Below are positions 1 through 6,965 of a DNA stretch of 16,465 nucleotides, piece by piece. A program made the position numbers and the translations under genes. The DNA is taken from NCBI GenBank assembly GCA_031257235.1, contig JAIRPA010000024.1, forward strand, positions 1-16,465, given 5' to 3'. The notes under the pieces were generated by a model that searched no databases, was not told the origin of the DNA, and saw only the letters and a program-made list of their open reading frames with translations. The first letter of the stretch is position 1. Each line of letters starts with the position of its first letter. This DNA comes from Burkholderiales bacterium. Its GTDB lineage: Bacteria > Pseudomonadota > Gammaproteobacteria > Burkholderiales > Casimicrobiaceae.

Positions 1-209
1 TAATGAGGCGCGACGCTCATGCCGAATCGTTCGTAGCCGCTTGCCGCCAATAATTTGCCCAGCTCGCCGGCGGTCAACAACGTGACCAGACTCACCACGA
101 CCATCCACACGATGTTGGACGAGAAAAAAAGCGCCGACAAAAAAAGAGCGAGCAGGATCACGCCGGTGATCACGCGCTGCGTCAAAGAGGATAGAGCAGG
201 ATAAGCCAT
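1..209 (-). CDS. cdsA: Phosphatidate cytidylyltransferase, N-terminal part (cut by window edge)
   Basis: Minus-strand reading frame starting at an ATG at 209 and running off the window at base 1, giving about 69 residues. It begins MAYPALSSLTQRVITGVILL and is followed by a hydrophobic stretch with a second one after it, as expected for the first membrane helices of CDP-diglyceride synthase, an inner-membrane enzyme making CDP-diacylglycerol from phosphatidate and CTP. The LTQRVITG opening is typical of CdsA. It starts 20 bp after the uppS stop, with a GAGGT ribosome binding site, and uppS-cdsA is a standard gene pair. The catalytic C-terminal signature lies outside the window, so the call rests on the N-terminus plus gene order. 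Confidence 0.82.
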   Translation of the reverse strand, partial: MAYPALSSLTQRVITGVILLALFLSALFFSSNIVWMVVVSLVTLLTAGELGKLLAASGYERFGMSVAPH

Positions 210-229
210 GATTCGATACCTCAAAAAAA

Positions 230-1000
230 TTATGAAGCGGGAGACGTATCCGCGCGCAGCTGGTCGCTGGTTCGCCCGAAACGTCGTTCGCGTGCGCGGT
301 ACGAAGCGATCGCCAAATCCAAGGCGGCGGCGTCAAAATCAGGCCAAAGCGTCTCCGTAAAATAAAGTTCCGTATAAGCAAGTTGCCACAACAAAAAATT
401 AGAAATGCGCTTTTCGCCGCCGGTGCGGATGAATAAATCCGGCTCCGGCGCGTAAGGCATCGACAAATAAGGGTCAATCACGTCCGGCGAGAGTTTTTCG
501 TCGGACAAGGCATTGGGATGCGCCCGAAAGTAAGCCTGCGCCGCACGGAAAATATCCCAGCGACCGCCGTAACTCGCGGCAATCGTCAACGTCAGATTTT
601 GATTGTCTTTGGTGAGTTTTTCTCCGGCGGCAACCAAAGCCTCAATTTTGCGCCCGAAGCCGGAAATATCGCCGATGACTTTAAGGCGGATGCCGTTTTT
701 GTGGAGCTTGTCGATTTCCTGCTCTAATGCCGACAAAAAAAGCCCTTTTAAGAGCGAGATTTCTTCGGCGGGGCGTCGCCAGTTTTCGCTGGAAAACGCA
801 AACAAGGTTAAAAATTCGATCTTTCTTTCGATGGCGGCCGCCACCAACCCCCGCACCGTTGCCACGCCTTTTTGATGCCCGGAAAATCGCGGCAACAAAC
901 GTTGCTTTGCCCAACGACCGTTGCCGTCCATGATGATCGCGACGTGGCGAGGCACGTCACTGACTTCAGGGATGATCTTGGTCGTGGAAAAAAAAGCCAT
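230..1000 (-). CDS. uppS: Isoprenyl transferase, undecaprenyl-diphosphate synthase (cis-prenyltransferase)
   Basis: A 256-residue protein, close to the 253 aa of E. coli UppS. It condenses isopentenyl-PP units onto farnesyl-PP to make the C55 lipid carrier for peptidoglycan and other cell-envelope polymers. The catalytic P-loop HVAIIMDGNGRWA spans residues 19-31 with the essential Asp at 25; SENWRRP is at 71-77 and the diphosphate-binding RTGGEKRISNF at 192-202. It lies 127 bp downstream of frr and 20 bp before cdsA on the same strand. The frr-uppS gap is the widest within this gene group and contains two short inverted repeats (1031-1046 and 1099-1114) without a convincing T-tract. No good Shine-Dalgarno is visible just before the ATG, but no alternative start fits the conserved N-terminus better. 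Confidence 0.97.
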   Translation of the reverse strand: MAFFSTTKIIPEVSDVPRHVAIIMDGNGRWAKQRLLPRFSGHQKGVATVRGLVAAAIERKIEFLTLFAFSSENWRRPAEEISLLKGLFLSALEQEIDKLHKNGIRLKVIGDISGFGRKIEALVAAGEKLTKDNQNLTLTIAASYGGRWDIFRAAQAYFRAHPNALSDEKLSPDVIDPYLSMPYAPEPDLFIRTGGEKRISNFLLWQLAYTELYFTETLWPDFDAAALDLAIASYRARERRFGRTSDQLRADTSPAS

Positions 1001-1127
1001 GTTAAATAAGCGTTAAAACCTTAAACCTTCGCCAAGCGTGCGCTTGGGTGAGTGTCCTTGATGGAGAAAGAACACACTGTCGGGCGAAAAAGGTTGAACC
1101 GTTTGAAAAAACGGAGGCGGCAGTCAA

Positions 1128-1685
1128 TCAAACCGCCATGACTTCGGTTTCTTTGGCGGCGACGATTTTGTCGATTTCCGTGATGAAACGATCGGTTAAT
1201 TTTTGAACTTCATCCTGCGCTTTGCGCTCTTCGTCCTCGGCAACGTCGTGATCTTTTAAAAGTTTTTTCAAATGTTCGTTGGCGTCGCGTCGCACGTTGC
1301 GCACCGCGACCTTCGCGTTCTCGCCTTCGTGTTTGACGATCTTGGTCAAGTCACGGCGACGTTCTTCGGTTAAAGCCGGCATCGGCAGACGGATGATGTC
1401 TCCTTGCGTGACGGGGTTGATGCCCAAATCGGAATCGCGCAAGGCTTTCTCAACGGTCGGCACCATTTTCTTTTCCCACGGTTGGACGGCAATCGTGCGC
1501 GAGTCCGCCAGCGTGACGCTGGCGACTTGGTTGATCGGGGTTGCCGTGCCGTAATAATCGACATGAATGTGGTCGATAATGCCGGTGTGCGCGCGCCCCG
1601 TGCGGATTTTGCCCAAAGCGTCTTTGAGCGCTTCCAAAGTGCGCTCCATTTTGTGTTCTGAGGTTTTTTTGATTTCGGGAATCAT
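1128..1685 (-). CDS. frr: Ribosome recycling factor
   Basis: A 185-residue protein, exactly the length of E. coli RRF. Together with EF-G it splits post-termination ribosomes into subunits in the cytoplasm. The sequence shows the two-domain RRF pattern: an N-terminal helix (residues 1-30), the beta-rich domain II containing DYYGTATPINQVASV (43-57), and C-terminal helices with the conserved VRNVRRDAN (128-136). The ATG at 1685 is preceded by AGGAG with normal spacing. It follows pyrH by 34 bp and precedes uppS, the usual pyrH-frr-uppS order, so it is probably co-transcribed with pyrH. Confidence 0.98.
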   Translation of the reverse strand: MIPEIKKTSEHKMERTLEALKDALGKIRTGRAHTGIIDHIHVDYYGTATPINQVASVTLADSRTIAVQPWEKKMVPTVEKALRDSDLGINPVTQGDIIRLPMPALTEERRRDLTKIVKHEGENAKVAVRNVRRDANEHLKKLLKDHDVAEDEERKAQDEVQKLTDRFITEIDKIVAAKETEVMAV

Positions 1686-1719
1686 CGTGTTTCTCCTGAA
1701 GATATGGCTGACGTTATGA

Positions 1720-2454
1720 TCAGCAAAGAACTAAAGTTCCTTCATTTTCGCCCAACACCACGCGTTTTAACGCGCCCGGTTTGTTGATCGAAAAGACACC
1801 TAATTTCATTTCCTGATCGCGGCAAAGCGCCAAAGCGGTGGCGTCCATCACGCGCAGATTTTTGGCAATGGCTTCATCGAACGATAACGTATCATAGCGC
1901 GTTGCCGTCGGTACTTTTTCCGGGTCTGCCGTATAAACACCGTCCACTTTGGTGGCTTTTAAGACGATGTCCGCGCCGACTTCCCGTCCGCGCAACGCCG
2001 CCGCCGTATCGGTTGTAAAAAACGGGTTGCCCGTCCCGGCGGCAAAAATCACCACTTTATTTTGCTCCAGATATTTAAGGGCTTTTCCGCGAATATAAGG
2101 TTCTGCCACCTGATTGATTTGCAAGGCGGACTGCACACGCGGATCGACCACGCCGGCGCGACGCAGGGCGTCTTGAAGAGCCAACGCATTCATCAGCGTG
2201 GCCAACATCCCCATGTAGTCGGCGGTGGCGCGATCCATGCCGGCCGCGCCGGGCGCGACCCCGCGAAAGATGTTGCCGCCGCCGATCACGATGGCGGTTT
2301 GTACGCCCATGCGCACGACTTCCGCAACTTCGCCGATGATGCGGTCGATCACCTTTCGATTGATCCCGAACGCGTCATCCCCCATCAAGGCTTCGCCCGA
2401 TAGTTTTAACAAGATGCGTTTATAACGCGGGGTGGGCGACAAGGTCTGTTCCAT
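1720..2454 (-). CDS. pyrH: Uridylate (UMP) kinase
   Basis: A 244-residue UMP kinase of the amino-acid-kinase fold (E. coli 241 aa), converting UMP to UDP for pyrimidine nucleotide supply. Diagnostic segments are KLSGEAL at 17-23 (phosphate binding), GGGNIFRG at 58-65, DRATADYMGMLAT from 74, GTGNPFFTTDTAA at 140-152 and KATKVDGVY at 167-175. The frame stays open upstream to another ATG at 2556, but that would overlap the end of tsf and place the intrinsic terminator inside the coding region. The ATG at 2454, preceded by GGAA, gives the family length and is preferred. It is followed at 34 bp by frr. Its own promoter was not identified and may lie in the 3' part of tsf. Confidence 0.96.
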   Translation of the reverse strand: MEQTLSPTPRYKRILLKLSGEALMGDDAFGINRKVIDRIIGEVAEVVRMGVQTAIVIGGGNIFRGVAPGAAGMDRATADYMGMLATLMNALALQDALRRAGVVDPRVQSALQINQVAEPYIRGKALKYLEQNKVVIFAAGTGNPFFTTDTAAALRGREVGADIVLKATKVDGVYTADPEKVPTATRYDTLSFDEAIAKNLRVMDATALALCRDQEMKLGVFSINKPGALKRVVLGENEGTLVLC

Positions 2455-2485
2455 GTGCAATTCCGTAAGAAATGAGGATTCTGAT

Positions 2486-2517
2486 AAAAAAAGGGCGAGA
2501 TTATCGATCTCGCCCTT
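2486..2517 (-). terminator. Intrinsic terminator between tsf and pyrH
   Basis: On the minus strand, five bases after the tsf stop codon, there is a perfect 11-bp stem (2507-2517 paired with 2491-2501) with a 5-nt loop, followed by an uninterrupted run of seven T that ends at 2486. This is a textbook Rho-independent terminator and should end or attenuate rpsB-tsf transcription ahead of pyrH. In E. coli too, rpsB-tsf and pyrH are largely separate transcription units. Confidence 0.92.
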
Positions 2518-2521
2518 GTCT

Positions 2522-3409
2522 TTACGATTTTGCCATCGCGGCGACTTCTGCCGCAAAATCGTCTTTGCGTTTTTCGATGCCTTCGCCGACGACCATTAAG
2601 TCAAACGAAAGCACCCGCGCGTTTTTGCCTTTTAAGTATTTTTCAACGGTTTCATCCGGGTTTTTCACGAACGGTTGACCCAGCAATGTCACCTCAGCCA
2701 AATACCTGGCCACACGCCCCTCGACCATCTTGGCGACAATGTCGGCGGGCTTGCCGCTTTCGGCGGCTTGCGCTTTGTAAATGTCGCGTTCTTTGTCGAT
2801 CAAAGCCGAAGGAACTTGATCTTTTGAGATGCACATCGCGCGCGTGCCGGCCACCGAGGCGGCCACGTGTAGGGCAATGTCTTTGCCGGTGGCTTCATCG
2901 CCTTCTAATTCGACAGTGACCCCGATGCGCCCGCCGCCGTGCAGATACTGCACCAAACGCGCGGGGGTCTCACGATACGCAAAGCGACGCACCGAGACGT
3001 TTTCGCCGATTTTTTGAACCAAAGCCTGACGCGCCGATTCAACCGTGCCGCCTTCAAACGGCAACGCCATTAAAGCGTCTTTGTCTGCCGGACGTTTTTC
3101 GACGACCACGCGGGCAAGCTCACGCGCAAACGCGATGAAATCTTCGTTGCGTGCGACAAAATCGGTTTCGCAGTTGACTTCAACCAACGCCGCGCGTTTT
3201 TGATCCGACGAGACAAACCCGCCGTTGATCCCTTCGGCGGCCACACGATCTGCCGCTTTGTTGGCGCGCGCGCCGGACTTAATACGCAAAAGTTCTTCTG
3301 CTTTTTCGATGGCACCTGCCGCTTCCTGCAGGGCTTTTTTGCATTCCATCATGCCCAAGCCCGTGCGACGGCGCAATTCCATGACGACTGCTGCGGAAAT
3401 TTCAGCCAT
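2522..3409 (-). CDS. tsf: Translation elongation factor Ts
   Basis: A 295-residue EF-Ts, slightly longer than the 283 aa of E. coli. It is the guanine-nucleotide exchange factor that regenerates EF-Tu-GTP. The N-terminal UBA-like domain contains RRRTGLGMMECKKAL (13-27), and the signature NCETDFVARN spans 79-88 with the Tu-inserting TDF triplet at 82-84. The C-terminal core ends with FDLMVVGEGIEKR, usual for the family. The ATG at 3409 follows GGAG at normal spacing and lies 24 bp after the rpsB stop, so the two genes form an operon closed by the terminator at 2486-2517. Confidence 0.98.
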   Translation of the reverse strand: MAEISAAVVMELRRRTGLGMMECKKALQEAAGAIEKAEELLRIKSGARANKAADRVAAEGINGGFVSSDQKRAALVEVNCETDFVARNEDFIAFARELARVVVEKRPADKDALMALPFEGGTVESARQALVQKIGENVSVRRFAYRETPARLVQYLHGGGRIGVTVELEGDEATGKDIALHVAASVAGTRAMCISKDQVPSALIDKERDIYKAQAAESGKPADIVAKMVEGRVARYLAEVTLLGQPFVKNPDETVEKYLKGKNARVLSFDLMVVGEGIEKRKDDFAAEVAAMAKS

Positions 3410-3433
3410 TTTTTCTCCGTTTCTTTGTTGGAT

Positions 3434-4192
3434 TTATTGTTGTTCGGGTTCGGCGTCTGCCGTTTCCTCGACTTCGACAAACTCGTCGCCGGCTTTCAAC
3501 AAGCCCGACTGCGCGTCGTTTTTGCCTTCCAAGACGGCGTCGGCGACGCCGCGCGCGTAAAGCCGCGTGGCGCGACCGGAATCGTCGTTGCCCGGAATCA
3601 CGTAGTCAATGCCGATCGGCGAATGGTTGGTATCGACCACCGCGACCAACGGAATGCCGAGTTTTTGCGCTTCGGTGACGGCAATTTTGTGATAACCGAC
3701 GTCGATGACAAAAATCACGTCCGGCAGACGTTCCATGTCTTTGATGCCGCCCAAACTTTCGCGCATTTTTTCAAGCTCGCGCGTCATGGTGAGCGCTTCA
3801 CGTTTGCTTAATTTTTCAAACGTGCCGTCGGTCTCCATTTGCTCTAAGTCTTTTAAGCGTTTGATCGACTGTTTGACCGTTTTAAAGTTGGTCAACATCC
3901 CGCCCAACCAGCGGTGATCGACATACGGCATACCGCAACGCGCGGCTTCTTCGCGGATGATGTCCCGTGCCTGACGTTTGGTGCCGACGATCAAAACGGT
4001 GCCCCGATTGGCCACCATGCGACGCAAATATTGCATGGCTTCTTCGTATTTAACGATGGTTTTTTCGAGGTTGATGATGTGAATTTTGTTACGATGACCG
4101 AAAATGTATTCAGCCATTTTAGGGTTCCAAAAACGGGTTTGGTGACCGAAATGCACGCCCGCTTCCAGCATTTGTCGCATACTGACCGACAT
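3434..4192 (-). CDS. rpsB: 30S ribosomal protein S2
   Basis: A 252-residue S2 protein beginning MSVSMRQMLEAGVHFGHQTR. Family markers are FGHRNKIHIINLEKT (31-45), the WLGGMLTNFKT segment, and HSPIGIDYVIPGNDD near the C-terminus, which ends in an acidic Glu-rich tail. An in-frame ATG exists at 4207, but it overlaps the ribosome binding site: AAGGAG (4204 to 4199) lies 6 nt before the ATG at 4192, so 4192 is taken as the start. It heads the rpsB-tsf operon behind a leader of roughly 135 nt. In E. coli S2 represses its own operon through this leader; whether that holds here cannot be read from sequence alone. Confidence 0.98.
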   Translation of the reverse strand: MSVSMRQMLEAGVHFGHQTRFWNPKMAEYIFGHRNKIHIINLEKTIVKYEEAMQYLRRMVANRGTVLIVGTKRQARDIIREEAARCGMPYVDHRWLGGMLTNFKTVKQSIKRLKDLEQMETDGTFEKLSKREALTMTRELEKMRESLGGIKDMERLPDVIFVIDVGYHKIAVTEAQKLGIPLVAVVDTNHSPIGIDYVIPGNDDSGRATRLYARGVADAVLEGKNDAQSGLLKAGDEFVEVEETADAEPEQQ

Positions 4193-4335
4193 AAAATACT
4201 CCTTCATATAGGGTTAAACCGCCACCGGCATTCGCTCTTGCTGATCGTGTTGGTCAAAGCAAGACCCCATTAAAACCGGTGTGTGAATTTGCGACTTTCG
4301 TCGCGCCTGAATTCCGCCTAAAAAAGCGGTGGCGG

Positions 4336-4344
4336 ATTATAACA
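4336..4344 (-). promoter_or_regulatory. Extended -10 promoter of rpsB-tsf
   Basis: On the minus strand TGTTATAAT gives a perfect -10 hexamer (4341 to 4336) with the TGn extension. The expected start point is near 4329-4330, leaving a leader of about 135 nt before rpsB. No acceptable -35 hexamer is present at 16-18 bp: those bases fall inside the TCAGGGA heptads of the adjacent repeat element. The extended -10 plus possible upstream contacts would have to carry activity. The prediction is from the motif only. Confidence 0.7.
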
Positions 4345-4377
4345 CATTCAGGGATCAGGGATCAGGAATCAGGGTTT

Positions 4378-4407
4378 CGCCCAAAAGTAAACCCCTACTT
4401 TTGGGCG
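4378..4407. repeat. 12-bp hairpin of the repeat core, copy 1
   Basis: A perfect 12-bp stem (4378-4389 with 4396-4407) around the 6-nt loop AACCCC. The same hairpin at 16075-16104 keeps the loop but changes two base pairs in both arms. The copy at 7010-7039 has the copy-3 arms with the loop reversed (GGGGTT). Confidence 0.9.
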
Positions 4408-4419
4408 GTTGGGGTCACC

Positions 4420-4451
4420 AAAAAAGGACAGGCAAAGCCTGATCCTTTTTT
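4420..4451. terminator. Bidirectional terminator hairpin in copy 1 (serves sucD)
   Basis: A6, then GGACAGGC, loop AAA, GCCTGATCC with one bulged A, then T6. Because the flanks are A6 and T6, both strands read as a stem followed by a T-run, so it can terminate transcription both ways. The sense gene using it on the minus strand is sucD, whose stop is about 170 bp upstream; it also shields the rpsB promoter from sucCD read-through. Confidence 0.75.
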
Positions 4452-4621
4452 GCGTAGGGGCGAGGCTTGCCTCGCCCGCCTTCGGCTTTTAAAACCGGAT
4501 TGCGAATCAAGTCCGCAATGACGACGCGCTTTGCGCGTCCGCCGCCTAAGGCGGCGTGGATTCTGCGACTTCGCGCAGAATGACGCGCTCTGATTCCTGA
4601 TTCCTGATCTCTGATCCCTGA

Positions 4622-5503
4622 CTACAGTACCGACTTCAACAACGCGCCGATTTGCGCGGGGTTTTTGGTGGTTTTGATGCCGCAGGATTCCAGTATGGCA
4701 ATCTTCCCTTCGGCGCTGCCTTCGCCTTGCGCGATGATCGCGCCGGCGTGCCCCATGCGTCTGCCTTTGGGCGCGGTGACGCCCGCGATAAATCCCACCA
4801 CCGGCTTTTTCATGTGTTCTTTGACCCACCGGGCGGCGATTTCTTCGTCGCCGCCGCCGATTTCGCCGATCATGATGACGGCGTCGGTTTGAGGATCGTT
4901 GTTGAACAACTCCAAAACGTCACGATGCTTTAAGCCGTTGACCGGGTCTCCGCCGATGCCGACCGCCGAGGATTGCCCCAAGTTGAGTTCGGTCAACTGC
5001 GCGACGGCTTCATAGGTTAAGGTCCCGGAACGCGACACCACGCCGATTCGTCCTTTTTTGTGGATGTGACCGGGCATGATGCCGATTTTGATTTCGTCCG
5101 GCGTGATCACGCCCGGACAGTTGGGTCCCACCAACAGCGATTTTTTATGCTGTTGCCGCATTTTTTCGCGGATTTGCACCATATCCTTCACCGGAATGCC
5201 TTCCGTGATGCAGATGACCAAATCGAGATCGGACTCCACCGCTTCCCAAATCGCCGCCGCCGCGCCGGAAGGCGGGACGTAAATAACGCTGACATTCGCG
5301 CCGGTTTGTTGTTTGGCTTCCGCCACCGAGCCGAAAATCGGCAGGTCGTCGCAGGTCTCGCCGGCTTTGGCGGGGTTGACCCCACCGACAAAACACGAGC
5401 GTCCGTTGGCGTATTCACGGCAGAGTTTGGTATGAAAACGCCCCATTTTTCCGGTCATCCCCTGAGTGATGACGCGAGTATTTCTATCAATCAATATCGA
5501 CAT
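4622..5503 (-). CDS. sucD: Succinyl-CoA synthetase (ADP-forming), alpha subunit
   Basis: A 293-residue alpha subunit (E. coli 289 aa). With SucC it interconverts succinyl-CoA and succinate with nucleotide phosphorylation in the TCA cycle. The N-terminal CoA-binding Rossmann part carries TQGMTGKMGRFHTK (13-26). VGPNCPGVI is at 125-133, and the phosphorylated active-site His is H252 in RMGHAGAI. The ATG at 5503 is preceded by GAGGG and sits 15 bp after the sucC stop, so the two subunits are co-transcribed. The stop codon TAG (4624 to 4622) is directly followed by the heptad TCAGGGA of the repeat element, which leaves the protein its normal length. Confidence 0.98.
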   Translation of the reverse strand: MSILIDRNTRVITQGMTGKMGRFHTKLCREYANGRSCFVGGVNPAKAGETCDDLPIFGSVAEAKQQTGANVSVIYVPPSGAAAAIWEAVESDLDLVICITEGIPVKDMVQIREKMRQQHKKSLLVGPNCPGVITPDEIKIGIMPGHIHKKGRIGVVSRSGTLTYEAVAQLTELNLGQSSAVGIGGDPVNGLKHRDVLELFNNDPQTDAVIMIGEIGGGDEEIAARWVKEHMKKPVVGFIAGVTAPKGRRMGHAGAIIAQGEGSAEGKIAILESCGIKTTKNPAQIGALLKSVL

Positions 5504-5518
5504 GTTTTCCCTCTCGCC

Positions 5519-6667
5519 TCAAGAAGCCGATTTCAACGCGACGATTTTTCGTGCCGCGTCGCCCATATCTTCCGCCAACGTGATCGGCAACCCCGAATCA
5601 CGCAACATCGCGCGCCCTTCGTTCTCGTTCGCGCCCTGCATTCGCACCACCAAGGGAACATTCAAATGCACCTGACGTGCCGCCGTGATGATGCCTTCCG
5701 CCACCACGTCGCAACGAACAATGCCGCCGAAAATGTTCACCAAGATGCCTTTTAATCCCGCGCGTTTCATCATGATTTTGAAGGCCGCCGTGACCCGTTC
5801 GGTGGACGCGCCGCCGCCGACATCCAAAAAATTCGCGGGTTCGCCGCCGTAGAGTTTGATCGCGTCCATGGTGGCCATCGCAAGACCGGCGCCGTTGACC
5901 AGACACCCGATGTCACCATCCAACACGATGTAGGAAAGATCGTGCGCGGCCGCCTCGATTTCTTCCGGCGCTTCTTCGTTTAAATCGCGCAAGGCGACAA
6001 TATCCGGGTGGCGGAAAAGCGCGTTGCCGTCAAATTCTATTTTGGCGTCCAAGGCTTTGACCGCACCGTTTTTTTCAAGGATGAGCGGATTGATTTCCAA
6101 AAGGGAAGCGTCGGACTCCCAAAACGCGCGGTATAAATCCACCAGAATTTTTTCAATCGGCAGGTTGAGCTTTTGCGCAATGGCGGCGGCGTCCTTTTCG
6201 GTCATTCCCGTCACCGGATCAATCCAATGTTTATAAATACTGTGAGGCGATTTGGCGGCGACCTCTTCGATGTCCATGCCGCCTTCGGTGGAGACCATCA
6301 CGCAGGGCTTTTGTCGGGCGCGATCCAACACGATGCCTAAATAAAACTCTTTAGCAATGGCGGCACCTTCTTCGATCAAGAGTTTTTTCACGACACGGCC
6401 TTTGCTGCCGGTCTGATGCGTGACCAGCGTCATGCCGAGCATTTGTTGCGCCAACGTTTTGACTTCATCCAAAGATTTTGCCACTTTGACGCCGCCGCCT
6501 TTGCCGCGACCGCCGGCGTGAATTTGCGCTTTGACCACCCACACACTGCCCCCTAACGATCGCGCGACGTTGACGGCTTCATCGGGGGTTTGCGCGGGTT
6601 CGCCGCGGGGAACGGGAACGCCAAAACCGCGTAACAGCGCTTTGGCTTGGTATTCGTGAATCTTCAT
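5519..6667 (-). CDS. sucC: Succinyl-CoA synthetase (ADP-forming), beta subunit
   Basis: A 382-residue beta subunit (E. coli 388 aa), starting MKIHEYQAKALLRGFGVPVP. The ATP-grasp nucleotide-binding part contains VKAQIHAGGRGKGGGVK (45-61) and the metal-binding SLLEINPLI (188-196). The C-terminal CoA-ligase domain contains NGAGLAMATMD (258-268), DVGGGAS (282-288) and NIFGGIVRCD (311-320). The ATG at 6667 follows AAGGAG at normal spacing. It is the first gene of a sucCD operon. The upstream gene is divergent (pilV), so sucC must use a promoter in the 6668-6870 spacer. Unlike many proteobacteria, no sucAB-lpd genes are adjacent on this side. Confidence 0.98.
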   Translation of the reverse strand: MKIHEYQAKALLRGFGVPVPRGEPAQTPDEAVNVARSLGGSVWVVKAQIHAGGRGKGGGVKVAKSLDEVKTLAQQMLGMTLVTHQTGSKGRVVKKLLIEEGAAIAKEFYLGIVLDRARQKPCVMVSTEGGMDIEEVAAKSPHSIYKHWIDPVTGMTEKDAAAIAQKLNLPIEKILVDLYRAFWESDASLLEINPLILEKNGAVKALDAKIEFDGNALFRHPDIVALRDLNEEAPEEIEAAAHDLSYIVLDGDIGCLVNGAGLAMATMDAIKLYGGEPANFLDVGGGASTERVTAAFKIMMKRAGLKGILVNIFGGIVRCDVVAEGIITAARQVHLNVPLVVRMQGANENEGRAMLRDSGLPITLAEDMGDAARKIVALKSAS

Positions 6668-6728
6668 CGTGTCTCCTTACGAGGGTTGGTCAAACAACGG
6701 ATGTTGCCGCGTCACGGAAATTTCCGCT

Positions 6729-6746
6729 TTTGACGGATCCGTTAAA
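6729..6746. promoter_or_regulatory. Palindrome in the sucC leader (possible operator)
   Basis: An 18-bp near-perfect palindrome centred on GGATCC, with TTTGACGGA on one side and TCCGTTAAA on the other (one mismatched pair). It lies 62-79 bp upstream of the sucC start and downstream of the predicted promoter, where a repressor site could sit. No family is recognised and a second copy was not seen. Confidence 0.3.
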
Positions 6747-6823
6747 GTTTTATTTCACACTTTTTGACAATTTGGTACTGCAATCTATCGACGGTCGTTG
6801 GACGGCGCGTCATAAAGGCTAGT

Positions 6824-6851
6824 ATTTTACTCGGATATTTTCGGCTGTAAA
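6824..6851 (-). promoter_or_regulatory. Predicted sigma70 promoter of sucCD
   Basis: On the minus strand TTTACA (6851 to 6846, five of six bases of TTGACA) and TAAAAT (6829 to 6824, five of six of TATAAT) are separated by 16 bp. The implied start is near 6817, giving a leader of about 150 nt. The next repeat copy begins just upstream at 6866. Confidence 0.6.
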
Positions 6852-6965
6852 GTCTTTTTTGGGGGTTCGGAATCAGAAATCAGGGTTTCAGGGATCAGAG
6901 GTCAGGGATCAGAAACACCGTCATTGCGGACTTGATCCGCAATCCGTTTTTTCCGCCTTTCCCAC

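Larger units (their letters stand above)
4348..4621 (+). repeat. Structured mosaic repeat, copy 1
   Basis: A 274-bp element between the rpsB promoter and the sucD stop codon. Its left end is a tandem of 7-bp units (TCAGGGA, TCAGGGA, TCAGGAA, TCAGGG at 4348-4374). Its right end is five such units in inverted orientation (4587-4621), the last touching the sucD stop codon. Inside, in order: a 12-bp hairpin (4378-4407), a bidirectional terminator hairpin (4420-4451), a 9-bp GC-rich hairpin (4458-4477), an imperfect ATTGCG...CGCAAT palindrome (4495-4523), and hairpins at 4523-4539, 4540-4556 and 4560-4581. Both ends and the first two hairpins recur at 16049-16345; the core recurs inverted at 6966-7039. 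No protein gene is supported here. Confidence 0.9.

Noticed and set aside
2455..2556. Longer pyrH start at 2556
   Set aside because: It overlaps the tsf coding end and includes the intrinsic terminator; the shorter form matches UMP kinase length.
4279..4521. Plus-strand open frame through repeat copy 1
   Set aside because: It is composed of the rpsB leader in antisense and of repeat hairpins. The similar peptide in other copies is explained by repeat homology.
6764..6792. Plus-strand TTGACA with a downstream TATCGA
   Set aside because: The -10 is poor and no plus-strand gene follows for over 750 bp; probably chance.
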